From NCBI GenBank assembly GCA_964447145.1, contig CAYURW010000024.1, positions 1 through 28,896 of the forward strand: a DNA stretch of 28,896 nucleotides. Reading direction: 5' to 3'. The notes beneath the pieces were generated by a model that was not told the DNA's origin, did not search any database, and saw only the letters and a program-made list of their open reading frames with translations. The translations under genes and the position numbers were made by a program. Shown here in pieces: positions 9,465 to 16,874 of this stretch. The number at the start of each line of letters is the position of its first letter. Within the stretch, counting starts at the first letter, position 1. Origin of the DNA: BRH-c25 sp964447145. Its GTDB lineage: Bacteria; Bacillota; Clostridia; Lutisporales; Lutisporaceae.

Positions 9465-9487
9465 ATATTAAAAGTGGGAGTGATATT

Positions 9488-9934
9488 ATGGCAAAGATTT
9501 CAGAGGAAAGAAAAACTGCATACTATATTGGAATGGGAATGATGATTCTCGGGTTTATACTTTTTATTTCGGTATTCTTTTCCGCTGCAAGCTATATGAA
9601 TGATCCTTTCATAAGCGGCAGGGAACCCAATTTTATGGCTCCGGTGGTTGGAATGGTTTTGATGATCGCCGGTTCCTTTGTTATGAATATTGGCGCCAAG
9701 GGTGCGGCCGGTTCAGGGCTGATTCTTGACCCCGAAAAGGCAAGGGAGGATTTGAAACCCTTCAGCGAAGCAAAAGGCGGTATGATAAATGATACTATCA
9801 GCAATATAGATGTTGTTGATAAAATTGCCGATGTAGGCAAAACAAAGGAAATAGTAAAAATAAAATGCAGAAACTGCGGGGGCCTTAACGATGAGGACGC
9901 AAGATACTGCAAAAGCTGCGGCAGAGAGCTTTAG
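9488..9934 (+). CDS. Small membrane protein with C-terminal zinc ribbon
   Basis: 148 residues with two hydrophobic helices (about 11-33 and 50-69), a linker of about 55 residues, and a C-terminal zinc ribbon with Cys127, Cys130, Cys141 and Cys144 (CRNCGG...YCKSCGREL). Both ends probably face the cytoplasm. ATG at 9488 with GGGAGTG at 9476-9482. It is the last gene of the MoxR/VWA run, separated from it by 125 bp, so it may or may not share its transcript. Zinc-ribbon membrane proteins of this size are common beside VWA genes, but I do not recognise a named family. The role is unknown. Confidence 0.8.
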   Translation: MAKISEERKTAYYIGMGMMILGFILFISVFFSAASYMNDPFISGREPNFMAPVVGMVLMIAGSFVMNIGAKGAAGSGLILDPEKAREDLKPFSEAKGGMINDTISNIDVVDKIADVGKTKEIVKIKCRNCGGLNDEDARYCKSCGREL

Positions 9935-10121
9935 AATACAAGCAGTAAGAGCGGGAAGAAATCACTGCAATGCAATATTTAAAGTGCGGGCAGTATTTCC
10001 ATGATTATACATTAATGATATACTTGTTATTGGATGATAAGGGTATATTTATATACTGCCTATTTAATTTGCGACAATAAGCATTAATGTGTATTTTTTC
10101 AACCCAAAGAAAGTCCATATT

Positions 10122-10217
10122 GAATATGCTAGAAGACAGACTTTGGTGTATTCTATGAATCAAGTAAAACACTTTAAGATATCTGGCGTCTAATTAGCTG
10201 ATGCCCATCCTAAAATG
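10122..10217 (+). ncRNA. Candidate structured RNA element, copy A
   Basis: 96 bp resembling a second stretch at 24525-24618. Shared blocks are GAATATGC, TTGGTGTATTCTAT, AATCA, GATATC, TAATTA, CTGATG and ATCCTAAAATG. GAATATGCTA (10122-10131) can pair with TGGTGTATTC (10144-10153) over 10 bp with G-U pairs. ATCA further on can pair with TGAT before the last block. An intrinsic terminator starts about 10 nt after it, a riboswitch-like layout. I know of no named family that fits. It could also be a small mobile repeat. The strand is chosen from the terminator's orientation. Confidence 0.45.
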
Positions 10218-10227
10218 GTTAAGTAGC

Positions 10228-10263
10228 AAAAATCTGTTTCGGCGATGTTTAAACAGATTTTTT
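10228..10263 (+). terminator. Intrinsic terminator after element copy A
   Basis: AAAATCTGTTT and AAACAGATTTT form an 11-bp perfect stem, followed directly by a T run (10258-10263). It could end the upstream transcript or act as the expression platform of element copy A. Confidence 0.75.
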
Positions 10264-10302
10264 ATGGTATAGGAAAGTATAACTTTCCTATACCATAAAA
10301 AA
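10258..10302. repeat. 45-bp perfect palindrome
   Basis: Arms 10258-10278 and 10282-10302 are exact reverse complements (21 bp each) with a 3-nt ATA loop. The arms run from TTTTTTATGGTATAGG to its mirror ending in AAAAAA. The left T run is shared with the terminator just upstream. It could act as a bidirectional terminator or be a small inserted palindromic element. Confidence 0.9.
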
Positions 10303-10304
10303 GA

Positions 10305-10382
10305 TTGATTTAAGTGCACGAACCGGAATTTCCTCCGGAAAAAGCTTATGGGCGGCAAATGCGGCGGAGCCGCCTTTGTTCT
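10305..10382. repeat. 78-bp direct repeat, copy 1
   Basis: Matches 10594-10671 at 74 of 78 positions. It contains a CCGGA/TCCGG hairpin and then a GC-rich hairpin (GCGGC/GCCGC, loop GGA) followed by CTTTGTTCT, so each copy looks like a folded, terminator-like unit. Confidence 0.9.
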
Positions 10383-10383
10383 T

Positions 10384-10558
10384 TAATTGAAATTTACCCG
10401 TATTTTGGACAAAATTTCGAGTATGGGACTAAAAAACGCAGTATTTATGGATTATGTTAATAAAAATGCGACTTATGTTAACCGTTTAGACGGATTTAGC
10501 CGACGATTCAGTCCCTTAATCAAAATTTTGTCCAAAAACCTATACAAAAGTTTGATTA
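10384..10558. repeat. Foldback (long inverted repeat) between the 78-bp repeats
   Basis: The stretch 10400-10430 (with TTTTGGACAAAATTT and GGGACT) is nearly mirrored by 10509-10539 (AGTCCC and AAATTTTGTCCAAAA). Weaker pairing extends out to about 10384 and 10558. The 78-bp centre contains its own small CCGT/ACGG hairpin. It resembles a non-coding miniature inverted-repeat element. No transposase is nearby. Confidence 0.8.
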
Positions 10559-10593
10559 TCGCTGTTTAACAGGTTTACATAAGCTTGAAGCAT

Positions 10594-10671
10594 TTGATTT
10601 AAGTGCCCGCACCGGAATTTCCTCCGGAAAAAGCTTATGGGCGGCAAATGCGGCAAAGCCGCCTTTGTTCT
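10594..10671. repeat. 78-bp direct repeat, copy 2
   Basis: Second copy, ending 38 bp before the DUF2339 start and so in its 5' leader. Differences from copy 1 are two A-to-C changes near the left end and GG-to-AA in the loop of the GC-rich hairpin, leaving the stem intact (GCGGC-AAA-GCCGC). Confidence 0.9.
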
Positions 10672-10709
10672 GGTAAGAGAAAAACGAAAATATATTGTGG
10701 AGGGGTTTT

Positions 10710-12512
10710 ATGCAGGATATGGAAAATATCTTAAAGAGGCTGGACGAGATAGAAGAGCGCTTATCTCGTATTGAAAGAGAGGGGTATAGGAAGCAAGAAT
10801 ATAAGGCGCCTGCTGTTATAGTCGAAAAGAATAGAAAATCTTTCTTTCCAAAATCCTTATATTCACCGGAGAGAAAGAAGGCCTCAAAAAGTAATATTGA
10901 AATGGAGCTGGGAGGCAAATGGATAAACCGGATAGGTATTATAGCTCTTATTTTTGCTGTTGCATTTTTTCTGAAATATTCTTTCGATAATAATCTGGTT
11001 GGGCCCCGGGGGAGAGTTTTTATAGGAGCTGTTTCCGGGATATCCATGCTGGTTGCGGGGGATTTTTTCATAAAAAAATATCGTATTCCTTCGGAAGGGC
11101 TTATAGGCGGAGGTATAGCAGCACTTTTCTTTACTGTATATGCTGCTTTCAGCTTTTATGGCTTTATTGGTCAATACATTGCTTTTTCACTATTTGCGCT
11201 TATTGTTTGTTCAAGTGCTTTTATGGCTCTAAGGCATGATGCTGTTGCGATAATGCATCTTGGAGTGCTGACCGGGTTTTTGACGCCGTTTCTGCTTGCT
11301 TCAGATAAACCCAATGATATATTTTTCTTATCCTACATAGTTATTCTAAACCTTGGCATTATGATAGTATCCTATTATAAAAGTTGGAAATCTCTCTTCT
11401 ATTCCGCTTTTTTTGCAACTCATTTGTGTTATATATTTTGGATGCTTGAGCGTGCAGTTATTTATGACAGCGGAATAAGGGAAGTACAATTCTTTACAGG
11501 CTTTATCCCTATGCTTATAATATTTGCGGAGTTTTTGACCGTATCTTTGTTGATGAACATCAGTAAGAATAATAAAAGCCGCTATGTCAGATTCGACTAC
11601 TTGTTAATTTTTATGAATGCAATGGTTTGCTATATGGAAGGATATTTCCTGCTTTATGAACATAATGACAGTCTCCTTGGACTATTTACAGTAATCGGTT
11701 CTGCGATCTATATAGCAATTTTCTCAGTGGTCAGGAAATATGCAGATAGTGACAAACAACTTCTTGTGTCCTTGCTTTCAGTTGCCTTGGTACTGATTAC
11801 AATTGCAATACCTGTGCAGCTGGACGGAAGATTTGTAACTCTTGCCTGGTCAGTAGAGGCAGCCGCTTTGGCATATATTTTTCTCAAGACCGAATACGGA
11901 AGAATCAGAGTTGCTTATATTGGTGTTGCAGCTTTAGCTTTGATAGGATTGGTATTGGACTTAAGGCATATAGCCGATGATATGAAAGCAGTATCATTTA
12001 TGAACATTGATTCCCTGGTATATGTTGTTTCTGTTACTGTACTTTTTGGGATGCTGTGGATTATAAGGGAAAGGAAATCCCGTTTAAAAGTGGTTCTGTC
12101 AGTTGCTTTGAACCTGCTTTTGTTAGGCCTTTTTCTTGCGGAGGCTTCAAACTTCTTTGACAAGAGCATTAGTACAATACTGCGAAGCTATCCCGGACAA
12201 TACCAAATGACTGAGAAATACTCAAATATGCGTAATTTTGTAGATTCACTAATTATTCTTATGTATTCCTTAGTTCTAATATTTATTGGTTTTTTCAAAA
12301 AGATCAAGAGTATGAGGATATTTGCACTTGCACTTTTCCTTGTGGTTATCAATAAGGTATTTATTTACGACCTTTCCTCACTTGAAGGCATATACAGAAT
12401 ACTGTCATTTGTTGCATTAGGCTTGATATTGCTCGGTATATCCTTTATATATCAGAGGTTTAAATATATTATCATAGGAGGAAGTACAAATGATATCGAT
12501 GAGGATGCTTAG
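10710..12512 (+). CDS. DUF2339 multi-pass membrane protein
   Basis: 600 residues from the ATG at 10710, chosen because GGAGGGG at 10699-10705 sits 4-5 bp upstream; an in-frame TTG at 10695 lies before that site. A short N-terminal coiled coil (ILKRLDEIEERLSRIE) is followed by the DUF2339 hallmark ELGGKWINRIGIIALIFAV and FFLKYSFDNNLVGPRGRV, then a succession of hydrophobic helices (about 14) to the C-terminus. DUF2339 proteins are of unknown function. A transport or envelope role is often guessed. The downstream DUF3999-like gene overlaps it by 23 bp. These two families are often neighbours, so they probably act together in the membrane. Confidence 0.87.
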   Translation: MQDMENILKRLDEIEERLSRIEREGYRKQEYKAPAVIVEKNRKSFFPKSLYSPERKKASKSNIEMELGGKWINRIGIIALIFAVAFFLKYSFDNNLVGPRGRVFIGAVSGISMLVAGDFFIKKYRIPSEGLIGGGIAALFFTVYAAFSFYGFIGQYIAFSLFALIVCSSAFMALRHDAVAIMHLGVLTGFLTPFLLASDKPNDIFFLSYIVILNLGIMIVSYYKSWKSLFYSAFFATHLCYIFWMLERAVIYDSGIREVQFFTGFIPMLIIFAEFLTVSLLMNISKNNKSRYVRFDYLLIFMNAMVCYMEGYFLLYEHNDSLLGLFTVIGSAIYIAIFSVVRKYADSDKQLLVSLLSVALVLITIAIPVQLDGRFVTLAWSVEAAALAYIFLKTEYGRIRVAYIGVAALALIGLVLDLRHIADDMKAVSFMNIDSLVYVVSVTVLFGMLWIIRERKSRLKVVLSVALNLLLLGLFLAEASNFFDKSISTILRSYPGQYQMTEKYSNMRNFVDSLIILMYSLVLIFIGFFKKIKSMRIFALALFLVVINKVFIYDLSSLEGIYRILSFVALGLILLGISFIYQRFKYIIIGGSTNDIDEDA

Positions 12513-13764
12513 TTCGGCAATAGCATTAGCACTGGTTCTGGGCAATACAGTTTGTGCAGATGGCACTTCTCCTGATAAATTTCAATATTATAAAGAGCTT
12601 CATACTCAGGGCGAAGGCTTAAGATCCTTCGAAATCGACCCTGAAATATATGCTGCTGCAACAGCTTCCGCTTCGGATATCAGAATCTTTAGCGGTGAAA
12701 ATGCCGAGGTTCAGTATCATAAATACAATAAACTCTCTTTTGATAATGTGGTAGAATCCAATATCAGCTTTGAAATAATAAACCGTTATGATGACGGGGG
12801 ATTAGTCAGCGCTACTTTTGTCGGCGATTCATCCATGGAACCCTATGATGCTATTACAATTGATATATCAACAAATAACTTTCTGCTGTCTCCCAAATTA
12901 TCCGGAAGCAAGGATGGCATTAATTTTTACCCAATAGCTTCAAGGGGGTACATATACAGCTTTGAGGATAGGAATAAAGGCAGTAATAATAAGATTACCT
13001 TTGACAAGGTGGACTACAAGTATTTAAAAGCTGAGTTTGAGGTAGCAGCAGGAAAGGTTTTTTCGCAGGACATTAAGAATGCTTCCTATGTTAGAGATTT
13101 TGTCAATAAACCGGTACAGAAAGGAATATCAGCTAAGCTGGTATCCCTTTCAACTGCTGATAAAATGACAACTGCCGTTATTGATACGGGATACTCCAAT
13201 CTTCCTGTTTCCGGTATTTCAACAATATGTGCGGATAAGAATTTCAGCAGGGGGGTAAGGGTCTTCACAGGGAACGATATGAAGGATTTTTCCTTTGTCT
13301 CTGAGGAAAGAATTTCATCATTTGATATTGGCGATTATAAGGTTGAGAAAAAGAAAATCGAGGTTGGCAGTATTTGTGGAAGATACATAAAGCTGATTAT
13401 AGATAATCAGGACAGCGAGGCATTAAGCATACAAGGGGCAGAGGTTTTTTATCTTCCGGATAACATTGTATTTGAAGCTGAGTCGGATCAAAGCTACAGA
13501 GTGTATTATGGGAGCAAGGCTTACGAAGCTCCTGTATATGATATGTCTTACATAGCGGATAAAATTGATAAAGAGAAGCTTGTAAAAGCACAGCTTGGTC
13601 CGGCAGTAATAAATCCTGACTATAAAAAAGAAGATATCCCGTTTACTGACAGGAACAACTACTTTATGACTGCTGCAATTATTCTGATTGTTATGGCTCT
13701 TGGATTTGTAATCATAAAAAACTTAAAAAGTACTGTGACATCAAATAAGGATAATGAGCACTAA
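12490..13764 (+). CDS. Exported, C-terminally anchored DUF3999-like protein
   Basis: 424 residues. An N-terminal signal peptide (about 1-23, ending near VCADG) is followed by a large extracytoplasmic region rich in beta-type sequence with DIRIFSGENAEVQYHKY, and a single C-terminal membrane helix (about 393-410) with a short basic tail. ATG at 12490 with AGGAGG at about 12476-12481, inside the end of the upstream gene (23-bp overlap), indicates translational coupling. Architecture and pairing with DUF2339 fit DUF3999. Sequence-level recognition is only moderate. Likely an extracellular partner of the DUF2339 membrane protein. The unit ends in a terminator 18 bp downstream. Confidence 0.75.
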   Translation: MISMRMLSSAIALALVLGNTVCADGTSPDKFQYYKELHTQGEGLRSFEIDPEIYAAATASASDIRIFSGENAEVQYHKYNKLSFDNVVESNISFEIINRYDDGGLVSATFVGDSSMEPYDAITIDISTNNFLLSPKLSGSKDGINFYPIASRGYIYSFEDRNKGSNNKITFDKVDYKYLKAEFEVAAGKVFSQDIKNASYVRDFVNKPVQKGISAKLVSLSTADKMTTAVIDTGYSNLPVSGISTICADKNFSRGVRVFTGNDMKDFSFVSEERISSFDIGDYKVEKKKIEVGSICGRYIKLIIDNQDSEALSIQGAEVFYLPDNIVFEAESDQSYRVYYGSKAYEAPVYDMSYIADKIDKEKLVKAQLGPAVINPDYKKEDIPFTDRNNYFMTAAIILIVMALGFVIIKNLKSTVTSNKDNEH

Positions 13765-13781
13765 ATACGGATAGCAAATAG

Positions 13782-13816
13782 ACAGATTGGAATATGAATT
13801 TCCAATCTGTTTATTA
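13782..13816 (+). terminator. Intrinsic terminator after the DUF2339-DUF3999 unit
   Basis: ACAGATTGGAA (13782-13792) pairs perfectly with TTCCAATCTGT (13800-13810), loop 7 nt, followed by TTATTA. It separates this unit from the convergent minus-strand operon, whose last gene ends at 13955. The rest of the gap (13817-13954) is AT-rich with no gene that I can support. Confidence 0.8.
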
Positions 13817-13954
13817 CTCTATTCGATTTCTCATTTTTCGTGTTTCATTTTCGTTTACATATCGGTTTGTTAATTCCATATCAGTTTTGGGATGGTTCAA
13901 TGAGCTCCATCATAAAACCTTGCCAATTGTGCGTTGCTGTTTATGTAGAAACAC

Positions 13955-14692
13955 TCACTTTGTTTCAATTAAATACTTCCAATATCTATTCGGCAAAAAA
14001 CGGGATTGAAGCTTTGGATTTATTCTGTTCTTTATTGCAATGTCATCAAAATACTGTTTCCAGAGCTTCTGGAAGAATATTTCGTTTTCGTGAAAGGTTA
14101 AGTTTTCTTTCATATTTATGTCGCTTATGAACCATTTGCTCTTATCGTAGAAGACTCCGTAATTTCTTTTCAGGTCATGGATAACAAATACCTGATCAGA
14201 CATTCTGTCTGCAAAATGATCCCCTAAGAGGCATATAGTATTGTATTGGGGTTCTATCGGCCCATAGTATATATTGTTATGAAGCAGCCTGAATCTTATT
14301 ATTCCCGCCAGCAGCTGTCTTTCCCTTGCGACTTTTAATGTGAGGTTATGGACTCTGTGTACTCTGTCGTCAGAAAGACAGGAGTCTGCGGATTTTCCGG
14401 CTTTGAATCCAAACCGAAGATAATCCAATATGTATATTCCGGCATTTTTGTGTTCCGATAAGTATGTGTACATTATATTTCTCATTGCGTTTCTTGAGAT
14501 CTTGTTGACCACTGCATCGTGAACCTTTTTTGATTTTTCCGGATCGGACTCAATATAGGTCTTTGTTATTAGAAGGCTGTCGGCAAAACTGTCCACAGGG
14601 ACTATTTGTTCCGGGGGCTCTTTCTCGTAGAAGGCGTCGTATATAGCTGTCAAAAGCCCTTCAAAAGTGCCGTCATAAATGTAGTACAACAT
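13955..14692 (-). CDS. TIGR03915-type SAM-associated DNA metabolism protein
   Basis: 245 residues from the ATG at 14692, whose A is also the last base of the upstream TGA; a GTG one codon earlier is an alternative. The N-terminus YYIYDGTFEGLLTAIYDAFYEKE and the C-terminal block NRINPKLQSRFLPNRYWKYL are characteristic of the family annotated as probable DNA metabolism protein, encoded next to a radical SAM partner. The C-terminal motif is shared with DUF4130 proteins. The biochemical activity is unknown. Coupling to the radical SAM gene by overlapping stop/start implies that the two proteins act together, perhaps in repair or modification of DNA bases. Confidence 0.88.
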   Translation of the reverse strand: MLYYIYDGTFEGLLTAIYDAFYEKEPPEQIVPVDSFADSLLITKTYIESDPEKSKKVHDAVVNKISRNAMRNIMYTYLSEHKNAGIYILDYLRFGFKAGKSADSCLSDDRVHRVHNLTLKVARERQLLAGIIRFRLLHNNIYYGPIEPQYNTICLLGDHFADRMSDQVFVIHDLKRNYGVFYDKSKWFISDINMKENLTFHENEIFFQKLWKQYFDDIAIKNRINPKLQSRFLPNRYWKYLIETK

Positions 14693-16002
14693 CACAATTC
14701 ACCCGTAATTCTTGATATGTTTTCTTTAGCTATCATAATGGAGGGATATAGGGAAAAGAGGGATAACTGCTCCACATTACTGGGAACTTTGATTTTGTCT
14801 TCCAGAAGCATGCGGTTTCTAATTGATATAGGATCGACAGAAATACTTTTTTGGGGGAGATACCTGCCCTTGCAGGTAATGAAGTACTTTGCCCGTTTTA
14901 ATACAATTCCAAGCTTTTTTAGATCGTCAAAGTCAAGCTTTGAAAATTTCCTGCTCCGGAGTATGCGCTGAGCTGATTTGACTCCTACACCGGGCACCCT
15001 AAGCAATGTGAAATAGTCCGCATTGTTGATTTCTACCGGGAATTTATCAAGGTTCCTGACTGCCCAGCCGCACTTTGGATCCAGTAATTCATCAAAGTTG
15101 GGGTTCCCTTCGTCCAACAGCTCACCGGAGTTAAAACCATAAAATCTAAGAAGCCAATCTGCCTGATACAGCCGATGCTCCCGGAGAAGCGGCGGCCCGC
15201 TTATTGCCGGCAGGCTGGGATGGTTCGATACCGGAACATAAGCTGAATAATATACCCTTTTAAGGTTGTAGATATTATATAGGGATTCGGACAGTCTCAG
15301 GATCTTCAGGTCATTTTCTTTTGTGGCCCCGACAATAAGTTGGGTGGATTGCCCTCCGGGGACAAATTGGGGGGCATTTCTGAATTTGTTTTTTTCTTCA
15401 CGGTTCCGGACAATTCCGGATCTTATTAAGCCCATGGGCTTAATGATTGATTCTTTTGTTTTCTGCGGCGCCAGGAGCTTAAGGCTTTCATCGGAGGGGA
15501 GTTCAATGTTTACGCTCATTCTGTCTGCATACCTGCCTGTTTCTTCAATAAGGGCAGGGCTGGCTCCCGGGATGGCCTTTACATGGATGTATCCGTTGAA
15601 GCTGACCTCACAGCGAAGCCTTTTAACGGTTTTCAGAAGAAGCTCCATTGTGTGGTCCGGGCTTATGCATATGGCAGAGCTGAGGAAAAGACCTTCTATG
15701 TAATTCCTTCTATAGAAATTGATTGTGAGGTTAATTAGTTCATCCGGGGTAAAGGCTGCTCTCGGAATATCATTAGAGGATCGGTTGACGCAATACTTGC
15801 AGTCATACATGCAATAATTAGTAAAAAGGATTTTAAGCAGAGAAATGCAGCGGCCGTCGGCAGCCCAGCTGTGGCAAATGCCTGAAGGTGCGGCATTTCC
15901 TATGCCCCCTTTTTTATTTTTCCTGCTGCTTCCGCTGGAAGAGCAGGATACATCATATTTGGCGGAATCAGATAATATTCTGATTTTGTCGGCTAAGTCC
16001 AT
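14692..16002 (-). CDS. Putative DNA modification/repair radical SAM protein (TIGR03916-type)
   Basis: 436 residues. The start is the ATG at 16002, with AGGAGG 6 nt upstream; the earlier ATG at 16026 lies before that site and has none of its own. The N-terminus has the family pattern AKYDVSCSSSGSS (Cys20). The radical SAM cluster motif is CMYDCKYC with Cys64, Cys68 and Cys71, which would bind a 4Fe-4S cluster and S-adenosylmethionine. A helix-hairpin-helix motif LLRVPGVGVKSAQRIL near residues 330-350 suggests DNA binding. The substrate is unknown. It forms a two-gene operon with the TIGR03915-type protein, read from the promoter at 16033-16061. Confidence 0.92.
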   Translation of the reverse strand: MDLADKIRILSDSAKYDVSCSSSGSSRKNKKGGIGNAAPSGICHSWAADGRCISLLKILFTNYCMYDCKYCVNRSSNDIPRAAFTPDELINLTINFYRRNYIEGLFLSSAICISPDHTMELLLKTVKRLRCEVSFNGYIHVKAIPGASPALIEETGRYADRMSVNIELPSDESLKLLAPQKTKESIIKPMGLIRSGIVRNREEKNKFRNAPQFVPGGQSTQLIVGATKENDLKILRLSESLYNIYNLKRVYYSAYVPVSNHPSLPAISGPPLLREHRLYQADWLLRFYGFNSGELLDEGNPNFDELLDPKCGWAVRNLDKFPVEINNADYFTLLRVPGVGVKSAQRILRSRKFSKLDFDDLKKLGIVLKRAKYFITCKGRYLPQKSISVDPISIRNRMLLEDKIKVPSNVEQLSLFSLYPSIMIAKENISRITGEL

Positions 16003-16032
16003 AAGGATCCTCCTATAGAAATCCATACCAAT

Positions 16033-16061
16033 ATTATATCAAGCTTCATAGAAAAAAGCAA
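16033..16061 (-). promoter_or_regulatory. Sigma-A-type promoter for the radical SAM operon
   Basis: On the minus strand TTGCTT (16056-16061) and TATAAT (16033-16038) are separated by 17 bp. The start codon chosen for the operon is about 30 nt downstream of the -10, leaving a short leader with the AGGAGG site. Confidence 0.75.
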
Positions 16062-16170
16062 ACAAATGTTCGCATGAATTATTTGCTTTGTTGTTAAGTT
16101 TCTCACGGGCTTGAGGTATAATATGCTTATAATGAGACGCAACACTATCATCTGAAGCAACCTAAATCAT

Positions 16171-16418
16171 TGTTTGCATAATATGTATTTCCTGCATGGT
16201 GCTGATACAGAATAATAGTTTGTACAAAATCCCGGCTGTTGGGGAAGTACGTTCTCCTCGCCTTTCAAAGCCAACAAAATCACTGGCGAGGGTCCCATCT
16301 TTGTTGGTCCGTCTGGTGATTTTGCCTGGAAGCCTTCCCGTTCCGAGGCCAGTGAAAGGCTTCGTCAAAAGTAGCTTCCCCACGCCGGTGTTTGCATAAT
16401 ATGTATTTCCTGCATGGT
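16171..16418. repeat. Foldback element 1 flanked by perfect 30-bp direct repeats
   Basis: The 30-bp sequence starting TGTTTGCATAATATG and ending CCTGCATGGT occurs identically at 16171-16200 and 16389-16418. The 188 bp between are largely an imperfect inverted repeat: CCGGC...GGGGAAG at 16232-16246 pairs with CTTCCCC...GCCGG at 16375-16388, CAAAATCA with TGATTTTG nearer the centre, and GCCTTTCA with TGAAAGGC. The right arm carries about 25 extra bases. The layout is that of a non-autonomous element or a local duplication. Confidence 0.8.
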
Positions 16419-16545
16419 ACCTATGTATCAGAAGCATTGCCTTTGTATAGCAGGGAGCATTTATAAGCTGTGATTCTGTCCAAGGCTTATACCGTGCGAG
16501 TTGCTATCCAAGGCAGCTCTCTATACATCTGCATCTCACTGGAGG

Positions 16546-16748
16546 ATGCACAGTATATCAGGGCACACTTTATGATTTTGGCAACAGGCCCCTGCGAAGG
16601 CTTTGTTGAAAAGTACGTAAAGCCGGCAGGACGCCGGCTTAGACGCCACGGGCCAAGGACGGCCCATTGGCGCCATTAGGACTTTTCCAAAGACGAGCAG
16701 ACTGGCCCTGTCAAAATCATAACCCGTGTGCATCGATATACTGCGCAT
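16546..16748. repeat. Foldback element 2 (about 203 bp)
   Basis: The arms pair over about 68 bp. From the outside, ATGCACAGTATATC on the left matches the complement of GATATACTGCGCAT on the right, followed by GCACAC, TATGATTTTG and GAAAAGT blocks in the same order. The centre holds two further hairpins: AAGCCGGC/GCCGGCTT (16620-16640) and CGCC..GGGCC/GGCCC..GGCG (16644-16672). The left arm segment with GGCTTTGTTGAAAAGTAC resembles the right arm of element 1 (GGCTTCGTCAAAAGTA), so the two elements belong to one family. Confidence 0.8.
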
Positions 16749-16874
16749 TCTCCGTAGTGGGTCCGTATGATTGTGCTGCGTCGCATTATCCCCCTAATGT
16801 GAATTGGCATTTAGATGCAACATTTGGAGCCTTTTACTCGTCAAATAATATTGAGAAGATGAGGGGATGATTCA

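Larger units (their letters stand above)
9935..10709. other. Repeat-rich intergenic region without a convincing gene
   Basis: 775 bp between the zinc-ribbon gene and the DUF2339 gene. From left to right it holds a long-range GGCAGTAT/ATACTGCC inverted pair (9989-9996 and 10053-10060), a candidate structured element, an intrinsic terminator, a 45-bp perfect palindrome, and two 78-bp direct repeats around a foldback sequence. Each of the last five has its own entry. The only plus-strand reading frame of note (60 codons, TTG start at 10387) lies across the foldback, lacks a ribosome binding site and is not credible. Confidence 0.8.
16062..16874. other. Gene-free region with foldback elements
   Basis: About 810 bp between the radical SAM promoter and a lipoprotein gene. 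It holds two TATAAT boxes on the plus strand (16117-16122 and 16128-16133, neither with a good -35), a pair of 30-bp direct repeats, and two foldback elements described separately. Short frames on both strands mirror each other because of the inverted repeats and lack ribosome binding sites. I see no credible gene, promoter or terminator between 16780 and 16860. Confidence 0.75.

Noticed and set aside
10387..10569. 60-codon plus-strand reading frame (TTG start) between the 78-bp repeats
   Set aside because: No ribosome binding site, weak composition, and it crosses the arms of the foldback; the sequence is explained by the inverted repeat.
16171..16418. CRISPR-like array from the 30-bp perfect repeat
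   Set aside because: Only two copies with a 188-bp gap that is itself an inverted repeat; no spacers of regular length and no cas genes.
16162..16870. Several short frames on both strands in the repeat region
   Set aside because: They mirror each other through the inverted repeats, lack ribosome binding sites and show no recognisable protein.
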